This document shows, in pieces, positions 1 through 4,937 of a stretch of 6,325 bases of DNA (the stretch's first letter is position 1; each line of letters begins with the position of its first letter). The stretch is from an uncultured Clostridia bacterium (GTDB lineage: Bacteria; Bacillota; Clostridia; Christensenellales; Borkfalkiaceae): contig CAMAJQ010000046.1 of assembly GCA_945835865.1 (NCBI GenBank), positions 1 to 6,325 of the forward strand, given 5' to 3'. Both the position numbers and the translations under genes were made by a program. The notes under the pieces are model-generated. The model saw nothing but the letters and a program-made list of their open reading frames with translations, had not been told where the DNA came from and searched no databases.

Positions 1-114
1 GGAACCGTAACCCCTGCCGAAAACGTTTCGCCGGCCACAGCCACCACCATCCTCACACAGTTCAACAGATTACTCACCAACCTGATCAACGCCGGTCTGA
101 TGGAAGCGGACTGA
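1..114 (+). CDS. C-terminal fragment of an unidentified protein, possibly a phage fiber-type protein
   Basis: Reading frame 1 is open from the window edge to a TGA stop and gives 37 residues ending in TQFNRLLTNLINAGLMEAD. The start lies outside the window. It is followed by a strong intrinsic terminator on the same strand, which supports a real gene end. The Thr/Ala-rich stretch followed by a short amphipathic helix and a terminal GLM-type ending resembles the C-termini of head-fiber or tail-fiber-like proteins in phages of gut Firmicutes. That resemblance is from memory of the pattern and is weak on 37 residues. The neighbouring glycosyltransferase is compatible with a phage-derived or surface-modification context, but it does not prove one. 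Confidence 0.6.
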   Translation, partial: GTVTPAENVSPATATTILTQFNRLLTNLINAGLMEAD

Positions 115-125
115 CGGCTTAACGG

Positions 126-156
126 AAGTCTGCACGCCCACGCGTGCAGACTTTTT
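126..156 (+). terminator. Rho-independent terminator after the fragment gene
   Basis: A perfect 11-bp stem (127-137 with 142-152, arms AGTCTGCACGC and GCGTGCAGACT) has a 4-nt CCAC loop and can extend by an A-T pair (126/153). It is followed immediately by a run of T (152-156). It begins 12 nt after the TGA at 112-114. The minus-strand reading has no T tract, so it acts only in the + direction. A second perfect inverted repeat (153-160 with 174-181, TTTTCAGA and TCTGAAAA) directly follows and overlaps the T tract. Confidence 0.88.
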
Positions 157-207
157 CAGAAAAAACCCTTCCGTCTGAAAACGGCGGGCCGCAAAGGAAG
201 GAGAAAG

Positions 208-1299
208 ATGAAAATCTGCGTATATGCAATCTGTAAAAACGAAGAAAAATTCGTCGGACGCTGGCTCGATTCCATGAAGGAGGCAGACGGCGTCTACGTG
301 ACGGATACGGGTTCCACCGACCGGACGGTAGAACTTCTGACCGAAGGCGGATCGCACGTCGCGGTCAGAAAAGTCGATCCGTGGCGGTTTGACGTGGCGA
401 GAAACCTTTCGCTCACCTTCGTTCCCGCAGACGCCGATATCTGCGTCTGCACCGATCTCGACGAGTATTTTCATCCCGGTTGGAGAGAAAAACTCGAGAA
501 GGCGTGGTCGGACGACGTCCTGCGCGCCTATTACCGCTACACCTGGAACTTCAACGAGGACGGCTCGGAAGGGCGGGTCTTCCGCTATTCTAAAATTCAC
601 CGCCGTTGGGGCGTCTATTGGATCCACCCCGTACACGAGGTCCTCGCTTTCTCTTACGGGGTAACGGGAAGAGAAATCTTCGTAGACGGCATTCAACTCG
701 ACCACCGTGCAGACCCCGAAAAGTCCCGCGGACAATATCTCGGACTTCTGGAACTCTCCGTCCGGGAAATGCCTACGGACGACCGAAACGTGCATTATCT
801 CGGGAGGGAATATTTCTTCCGGGGCAGGTGGCAGGATGCGATCGACACCCTGAAAAAGCACCTTTCTCTCCCTTCCGCCACCTGGAAGGACGAGAGGGCG
901 GCATCCATGCGCTACCTTGCCGCCTGCTATTTCCGTCTCGGCAACGAAAGGGAAGGAGAGGTCTGGACGTACCGCGCGATCGCCGAAGCGCCTCACTTAA
1001 GAGAACCGCTCACCGATGCCGCGACGCTTCTGATGAAAAAACGGGAATGGGAAGGAGTGGTCTTCTTTGCGAAAAAAGCCCTCTCACTGAGCGAAAAGGA
1101 CTCCACTTACATTACGGAAAAAGAAGCCTACGGCAGCCTTCCGCACGATCTGCTCTCCGTCGCTTATTTTTATCTCGGGCAAAAAGAAAAGGCGCTCGCC
1201 GAAGCGGAAAAAGCCTTATCTTTTTCCCCGCGCGACGAGCGCATCCGGAACAATCGGGATCTGATCGCCCGATCCCTCGGGCAGGACGGAGTAAAATGA
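208..1299 (+). CDS. Family 2 glycosyltransferase with C-terminal TPR repeats
   Basis: The 363-residue product is predicted to be a cytosolic, inverting GT-A (GT2) enzyme that transfers a sugar from a nucleotide-sugar donor; the acceptor is unknown. The N-terminus carries the usual start CVYAICKNEE (residues 4-13), the DTGSTD motif at 33-38 and a metal-binding DLD at 83-85 within CTDLDEYF. A WIHPVHE stretch at 138-144 is typical of the GT2 subgroup that carries TPRs. Residues ~193-350 are helical TPR-like units (YLGREYFFRGRWQDAI, YLAACYFRLGNEREGE, LSVAYFYLGQKEKALAEAEKAL), probably for protein contact. There are no membrane segments or signal peptide. The ATG is supported by AAGGAG at 198-203, 4 nt upstream. 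No clear promoter is visible between the terminator and the start, so expression may rely on readthrough. It converges with uppP. Such enzymes occur both in bacterial surface-glycan loci and in phages. The family call is secure; the substrate is not. Confidence 0.92.
   Translation: MKICVYAICKNEEKFVGRWLDSMKEADGVYVTDTGSTDRTVELLTEGGSHVAVRKVDPWRFDVARNLSLTFVPADADICVCTDLDEYFHPGWREKLEKAWSDDVLRAYYRYTWNFNEDGSEGRVFRYSKIHRRWGVYWIHPVHEVLAFSYGVTGREIFVDGIQLDHRADPEKSRGQYLGLLELSVREMPTDDRNVHYLGREYFFRGRWQDAIDTLKKHLSLPSATWKDERAASMRYLAACYFRLGNEREGEVWTYRAIAEAPHLREPLTDAATLLMKKREWEGVVFFAKKALSLSEKDSTYITEKEAYGSLPHDLLSVAYFYLGQKEKALAEAEKALSFSPRDERIRNNRDLIARSLGQDGVK
1267..1282. repeat. Perfect inverted repeat at the convergent gene ends
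   Basis: GCCCGA and TCGGGC are separated by 4 nt, inside the last codons of the glycosyltransferase gene and about 20 nt past the uppP stop. Read as a uppP transcript, the loop is GGGA, which fits the GNRA tetraloop pattern. Neither strand has a T tract after it, so it is not a canonical intrinsic terminator. It could protect the 3' end of uppP mRNA or be chance. Confidence 0.4.
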
Positions 1300-1303
1300 C
1301 GGT

Positions 1304-2125
1304 TTACAGAAGCACGCAGAGCACGAGCACGACGATCCCGAGCGCGATGCGGTAAATGCCGAAGGGCTTGAAATCATGCTTGCGGACGAAGCTCATCAGG
1401 AAACGGATGGCGAGAAGAGAGACGACGAAAGCCACCGCCATGCCGAGCAACAGGGCGGAAATCTCTGCCCCGCCGAAAGAAAATCCGAATTTAATCAACT
1501 TATAAGCGGACGCGCAAACCATCGTGGGGACGGCGAGAAAAAAGGTGAACTCCGCTGCCGTAGGACGGGAAACGCCGATGATCAATGCGCCGATGATCGT
1601 CGCTCCTGAACGGGAAGTCCCGGGAATCATCGCAAGGACCTGGAAACATCCGATCAGAAAAGCCTTGAAAAAGGAGAGTTCGCCGACCGAATTGACGGAA
1701 GGCGTTCTCTTTTTATTGACGATTTCCACGACGATAAACGCAACGCCGTATACGATCAGCATGACGGAGACCGTCGTCGGGTTATAGAAGTGTTCGTTGA
1801 GAAAATCGTCGGCGAACAGTCCGACCGCGGCGGGGAGGCAGGCTACGGCAACCTTCAGCCACATGGAAACGACGTCTTTTCTGACGTGCGGCTGATCTTT
1901 GCGGAAGCGGAAAGGGAATAATTTATTCCAGAATGCAACGATTACCGCGAGAATTGCCCCGAACTGAATGACGACGAAGAACATTTCCTTGAACTCTTCG
2001 CTCAAAGAAAGAGGGAAAAACCGCTCGAAGAGGATCATGTGGCCCGTACTCGAAACGGGCAACCATTCCGTGATCCCCTCGATAATCCCGAGAAACACGA
2101 TTTTTACGATTTCTGCAAAATCCAT
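1304..2125 (-). CDS. uppP: Undecaprenyl-diphosphate phosphatase (bacitracin resistance protein family)
   Basis: This integral membrane enzyme dephosphorylates undecaprenyl diphosphate to the monophosphate lipid carrier used for peptidoglycan and other cell-wall polymers. Raising its level is known to give bacitracin tolerance. The 273 residues match the family's usual length. The N-terminal signature EGITEWLPVSSTGH spans residues 16-29, with the two acidic residues E16 and E20 and the conserved His29. The second signature PGTSRSGAT is at 168-176, with the catalytic-region Arg172. Hydrophobic segments throughout (about 8, e.g. 45-66, 115-135, 178-210, 222-245, 255-273) fit the known multi-pass fold. 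The start ATG is preceded by AAAGGGA (complement of 2133-2139), 7 nt upstream. It lies 41 nt after pnp with no terminator between, so cotranscription is likely. No intrinsic terminator follows it before the opposing gene. Confidence 0.96.
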   Translation of the reverse strand: MDFAEIVKIVFLGIIEGITEWLPVSSTGHMILFERFFPLSLSEEFKEMFFVVIQFGAILAVIVAFWNKLFPFRFRKDQPHVRKDVVSMWLKVAVACLPAAVGLFADDFLNEHFYNPTTVSVMLIVYGVAFIVVEIVNKKRTPSVNSVGELSFFKAFLIGCFQVLAMIPGTSRSGATIIGALIIGVSRPTAAEFTFFLAVPTMVCASAYKLIKFGFSFGGAEISALLLGMAVAFVVSLLAIRFLMSFVRKHDFKPFGIYRIALGIVVLVLCVLL

Positions 2126-2166
2126 GATAATATCCCTTTAATCGACTTATTTCAACAGAAAGACGT

Positions 2167-4269
2167 TTATTCCTGTTCGATTTTTTCCAGCAGCTTCAAA
2201 TCGATTCCCTTTTCGCCGATCTTGATGATCTCGACCTTGACGGTATCGCCGATCGCAAGGACTTCGTCGACGGAATTGATTCTCTTTTCGCTCATCTTGG
2301 AAATGTGGATCATGCCGTCTTTCCCGGGAGCAAGTTCGCAGAAAGCGCCGACTCTCGGAAGGATGCGGACGACGGTGGAAATGAACATATCGCCGACTTC
2401 GGGATCTCTCGCAATGGACATGACCATGGCTTTCGCCTTTTCGGCGCCCGAAGTATCCTCGCCGTAACTCGCGATGAACACTTTGCCGTCGTCGTTGATA
2501 TCGATTTTGACGCCCGTCTCGTCGATGATCTTGTTGATCGTCTTTCCGCCGCTGCCGATGACGTCCTTGATCTTTTCGGTGGGAATGGTGAAAGCAATGA
2601 TCTTGGGCGCGTACTTGGAAAGTTCCTTGTTCGGCTCGGGAATGCATTCGAGCATTTTGCCGAGAATGAAGTGCCTGCCTTCGTTTGCCTGATGAATGGC
2701 TTTTCTCAGAATTTCCTCACTGATACCCTTGATCTTGATATCCATCTGAATGGCGGTGATGCCGTTGACCGTTCCCGCGACCTTGAAATCCATATCGCCG
2801 AGGAAATCCTCGAGCCCCTGAATGTCGGACAGAACGGAGATCTTACCGCTTTCGGTATCCTTGATAAGCCCCATCGCGATGCCGGCAACCGGTCTCTTGA
2901 TGGGAACGCCCGCGTCCATGAGAGCCATGGTCGATCCGCAGACGGACGCCTGAGAAGTGGATCCGTTGGAGGAAAGGACTTCAGAGACGAGACGGATGGC
3001 GTAAGGGAATTCCTCTTCGGAAGGAATCATCGGTTCCAACGCCCTTTCCGCCAGCGCGCCGTGTCCGATCTCTCTTCTTCCGGGGCTTCTGAGCGGCTTC
3101 GCTTCGCCGGAAGCGTAACCGGGCATATTGTAGTGGTGAATATATCTCTTATATTCTTCGTTATCCAGCCCTTCGAGTTTCTGCACTTCGGAAATCGTTC
3201 CGAGCGTACAGGTCGTCATGACCTGCGTCATACCTCTCGTGAACACCGCGCTGCCGTGGACTCTCGGCAGAATGCCGTGCTCGCACCAGATGGGGCGGAT
3301 CTCCGTCAGGCTTCTGCCGTCCGGTCTGACGCCCGTGTTGGTGATCTTGGCTCTGACTTTTTCCTTGGTGATGTAATAGAGAGAATCCTTCATCTCTCTT
3401 TCCATTCCGGGGAACTGCTCCGCAAAGTGCTCCAGGACGTCCTTTTCCACTTCGTCCTGACGGGACTGGCGCTCGAATCTGTCAAAGGTATCGAGCGCAT
3501 AATCGAGTTTTTCGCCCGCATATGCTCTGACCGCCGCGTCGACGTCCTCGGGAACGTGATAGAGTTCCATTTCGAGTTTTTTCTTGCCGCACGCCGCGAC
3601 GATCTCCTCGATGAATGCGCACTGTTTTTTGATTTCTTCGTGACCGAAGAGGATCGCGCCGATCATCGACTCGTCGTCGAGTTCCTTCGCGCCCGCTTCA
3701 ACCATCATGATGGCGTCCTTGGTGCCCGAAAGATTCAGGGCAAGCGTGCTCTTTTCCTTCTGTGCGACCGTAGGATTGATGACGTATTCTCCGTCGACCA
3801 TGCCGACGACGACCGACCCCGTGGGACCCGCCCAGGGAATATCCGAAATGCTGAGGGCAACCGAACTGCCGAACATGGCAAGCGGTTCGGGCGCGATGTC
3901 CTGATCGACGGAAAGTGCGGTCGCCACGACCGTCACGTCGTTGAAAAGCCCCTTCGGGAAAAGGGGTCTGATCGGTCTGTCGATCAGACGGGAAACGAGA
4001 ATGGCTTTATCGCTCGCTCTTCCCTCTCTCTTCTTGAATCCGCCGGGAATTTTGCCGACGGAATACATTTTCTCCTCGTAATCGACCGACAGAGGGAAGA
4101 AATCCATGCCCTCTCTCGGGGTAGGCGCCATGGTAACGTTGACCATCACCATCGTGTCGCCGCATTTGACGATGCAAGAGCCGTTCGCCTGCTGAGCGTA
4201 CTTGCCCACGTCGACCGAAACTTCTCTGCCGCCGATCGTCGTCTTGAAAACTCTGTGATTTTCCAACAT
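2167..4269 (-). CDS. pnp: Polynucleotide phosphorylase (polyribonucleotide nucleotidyltransferase)
   Basis: This trimeric 3'-to-5' exoribonuclease degrades RNA phosphorolytically to nucleoside diphosphates, and in reverse adds tails. It is central to mRNA decay and RNA quality control in the cytoplasm. The 700-residue length is typical. Domain order: first RNase PH-like domain (~10-140, with GKYAQQANGSCIVKCGDT at 22-39), helical domain (~145-230 and beyond), second RNase PH domain (~315-535, with RSPGRREIGHG at 394-404), KH domain with the GSGG loop at 572-575, and S1 domain (~624-694, PRVGAFCEL and GMIHISKMS). Residues equivalent to the known E. coli active-site D486, D492 and K494 are D488, D494 and K496 in EDFLGDMDFK. 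The start at MLENHRVF is chosen because homology begins there; a longer frame to 4428 would run across a terminator hairpin. The SD is AAGGAG (complement of 4281-4286) with a long 11-nt spacing. It lies downstream of rpsO, as in most bacteria. Confidence 0.98.
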   Translation of the reverse strand: MLENHRVFKTTIGGREVSVDVGKYAQQANGSCIVKCGDTMVMVNVTMAPTPREGMDFFPLSVDYEEKMYSVGKIPGGFKKREGRASDKAILVSRLIDRPIRPLFPKGLFNDVTVVATALSVDQDIAPEPLAMFGSSVALSISDIPWAGPTGSVVVGMVDGEYVINPTVAQKEKSTLALNLSGTKDAIMMVEAGAKELDDESMIGAILFGHEEIKKQCAFIEEIVAACGKKKLEMELYHVPEDVDAAVRAYAGEKLDYALDTFDRFERQSRQDEVEKDVLEHFAEQFPGMEREMKDSLYYITKEKVRAKITNTGVRPDGRSLTEIRPIWCEHGILPRVHGSAVFTRGMTQVMTTCTLGTISEVQKLEGLDNEEYKRYIHHYNMPGYASGEAKPLRSPGRREIGHGALAERALEPMIPSEEEFPYAIRLVSEVLSSNGSTSQASVCGSTMALMDAGVPIKRPVAGIAMGLIKDTESGKISVLSDIQGLEDFLGDMDFKVAGTVNGITAIQMDIKIKGISEEILRKAIHQANEGRHFILGKMLECIPEPNKELSKYAPKIIAFTIPTEKIKDVIGSGGKTINKIIDETGVKIDINDDGKVFIASYGEDTSGAEKAKAMVMSIARDPEVGDMFISTVVRILPRVGAFCELAPGKDGMIHISKMSEKRINSVDEVLAIGDTVKVEIIKIGEKGIDLKLLEKIEQE

Positions 4270-4280
4270 GCTTCTTTGTT

Positions 4281-4305
4281 CTCCTTGATTTCTCTGATTT
4301 TTATA
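4281..4305 (-). promoter_or_regulatory. pnp ribosome binding site and a possible -10 box
   Basis: AAGGAG (4286-4281 on the minus strand) lies 11 nt before the pnp ATG, longer than the usual 5-9 nt, and decides the start. TATAAA at 4305-4300 would be a fair -10 box giving a leader of roughly 25 nt, but no -35 match is found about 17 nt further upstream. The RBS is well supported; a separate pnp promoter is only a possibility. Confidence 0.45.
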
Positions 4306-4321
4306 GAAACGCGCCTCAGTC

Positions 4322-4338
4322 GGATCCCTCCGGGATCC
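4322..4338 (-). repeat. Perfect inverted repeat in the pnp leader
   Basis: GGATCCC and GGGATCC form a perfect 7-bp stem with a 3-nt loop, ending about 52 nt before the pnp start. No T tract follows on the minus strand, so it is not a terminator. In E. coli the pnp leader holds a stem-loop that RNase III cuts and PNPase uses for autocontrol; an equivalent role here is only inference. Confidence 0.55.
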
Positions 4339-4344
4339 CCTCCG

Positions 4345-4397
4345 CGACGCGTACTCGTCGTCCTTTCCGCCGGTCTTTTCCCCGTCTCGCGGGAAAA
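4345..4397 (-). promoter_or_regulatory. Two further stem-loops in the pnp leader
   Basis: CGACG/CGTCG (4345-4349 with 4356-4360, 6-nt loop) and TTTTCCC/GGGAAAA (4376-4382 with 4391-4397, 8-nt loop) can each fold on their own. With the 4322-4338 repeat they make three successive hairpins between the upstream terminator and the pnp RBS. This suggests a structured leader for RNA processing or autoregulation. The individual stems are short and no pairing energy was calculated. Confidence 0.4.
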
Positions 4398-4410
4398 TCT
4401 GCGGGTGATA

Positions 4411-4438
4411 AAGAAAAAGCCGCCGCAACGAGCGACGG
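4411..4438 (-). terminator. Rho-independent terminator between rpsO and pnp
   Basis: On the minus strand CCGTCGC (4438-4432), a TCGTT loop and GCGGCGG (4426-4420) form a 7-bp GC-rich stem with one G-T pair. A C, then TTTTT and CTTT, follow immediately (4418-4411). It lies about 65 nt past the rpsO stop. Partial termination between rpsO and pnp is well known in E. coli, where readthrough supplies pnp mRNA; the same is likely here. Confidence 0.75.
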
Positions 4439-4474
4439 AAAACGGAGCCCCGCCGGGGACCGGTTTCCGTTCGC
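4432..4474 (-). promoter_or_regulatory. Long hairpin overlapping the terminator (possible antiterminator)
   Basis: GCGA plus CGGAAA at 4432-4441 pairs with TTTCCG and TCGC at 4464-4474, a 10-bp stem with one bulged base. Inner pairs follow: CGG/CCG (4443-4445 with 4460-4462) and CCCC/GGGG (4448-4451 with 4455-4458). In the minus-strand RNA its 3' arm includes all of 4438-4432, which is the 5' arm of the terminator hairpin, so the two structures exclude each other. It would form first during transcription. The overlap is seen directly; the control role is inferred. Confidence 0.5.
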
Positions 4475-4502
4475 TTTTTTCATGCGACAGCCTCGTGAGT
4501 CA

Positions 4503-4766
4503 TTACTTTCTGAGACCGAGTTTTGCGATGATTTCTCTGTACTTCTCGATGTCGACGGATTTGAGATAGTCAAGCAAGCCCTTTCTGCGGCCGACCATTT
4601 TCAGAAGCCCGCGGCGGCTGTGCTTGTCGTTTTTGTTGACTTTCAGGTGCTCGTTCAGGTGGTTGATCCTCTCGGTGAGAAGAGCGATCTGAACTTCGGT
4701 GGAACCGGTGTCCCCGTCGTGTCTCTTGAAATCGTTAATGATCTGCGATTTTCTTTCTTTTTCCAT
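4503..4766 (-). CDS. rpsO: 30S ribosomal protein S15
   Basis: This primary-binding 30S protein contacts the central domain of 16S rRNA (three-way junction of helices 20-22) and helps form bridges to the 50S subunit. The 87 residues match the family length (88-89). The order of conserved parts is typical: [16 protein letters not shown] (19-34), INHLNEHL (34-41), [22 protein letters not shown] (47-68) and a final [12 protein letters not shown]. The His46-48 region and the SRRGL stretch are the known rRNA-binding surface. The start is clear: GGAGG (complement of 4776-4780) sits 9 nt upstream. The stop TAA overlaps an ATG (TAATG). The gene has its own promoter and a leader of about 100 nt and is followed by an attenuator-like region and pnp. 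S15 is known to repress its own translation in several bacteria through differing leader structures. Confidence 0.98.
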   Translation of the reverse strand: MEKERKSQIINDFKRHDGDTGSTEVQIALLTERINHLNEHLKVNKNDKHSRRGLLKMVGRRKGLLDYLKSVDIEKYREIIAKLGLRK

Positions 4767-4868
4767 TTTTATTATCCTCCGTATGGAAAATGCAGGCTGG
4801 AAGACGAAGCAGAACGGCGAGTACTCGTTAAACTTCGCAATCAGTCCGGACCGGAACTTTTTCCGACC
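4767..4868 (-). promoter_or_regulatory. Structured 5' leader of rpsO (candidate S15 autoregulatory element)
   Basis: From the predicted transcription start near 4868 the leader is about 100 nt. It can fold CGAAG/CTTCG (4805-4809 with 4833-4837) enclosing a 3x3 internal loop and AACG/CGTT (4813-4816 with 4826-4829). A short TCCG/CGGA hairpin (4845-4848 with 4852-4855) lies upstream. A TTTTCC stretch just ahead of the RBS could pair with GGAAAA near the 5' end. No known S15-binding motif could be confirmed by eye. Confidence 0.4.
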
Positions 4869-4874
4869 TTATAT

Positions 4875-4903
4875 ATATTACCATATTTTATGGCGAAATG
4901 CAA
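4875..4903 (-). promoter_or_regulatory. Promoter of the rpsO-pnp-uppP unit
   Basis: On the minus strand TTGCAT (4903-4898) is followed by a 17-nt spacer and TAATAT (4880-4875), with TGG directly before the -10, giving an extended -10 (TGnTAATAT) sigma-A type promoter. The surrounding spacer and discriminator are AT-rich, unlike the flanking genes. The -35 box matches only its first half, which the TGn element can offset. It starts 35 nt past the hemZ stop. Confidence 0.72.
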
Positions 4904-4937
4904 CCGTTTTTTCCCCGAAAAAGAAACTTATTTGCCT

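Noticed and set aside
70..996. A 308-residue minus-strand frame antisense to the glycosyltransferase
   Set aside because: It overlaps a well-supported GT2 gene, runs across the terminator hairpin and has no recognisable motif.
606..1355. A 249-residue + frame overlapping the glycosyltransferase gene
   Set aside because: It lies in another frame of a clear GT2-TPR gene; the Arg/Pro/Ser-rich translation is typical of out-of-frame reading of GC-biased codons.
4270..4428. An upstream extension of pnp starting at a TTG codon (53 extra residues)
   Set aside because: PNPase homology begins at MLENHRVF with an SD before it. The extension would start inside the terminator hairpin and has an Arg-rich, non-conserved translation.
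2305..4569. A 754-residue open frame on the + strand antisense to pnp and part of rpsO
   Set aside because: It exactly shadows conserved pnp. It exists because pnp rarely uses the Leu TTA/CTA and Ser TCA codons that would give antisense stops. Its translation is biased to Arg, Asp, His and Phe, with no recognisable domain.
4906..4931. A/T-rich hairpin (TTTTTC with GAAAAA) after hemZ, considered as its terminator
   Set aside because: The stem is almost all A-T pairs and no T tract follows on the minus strand, so it is not a convincing intrinsic terminator.
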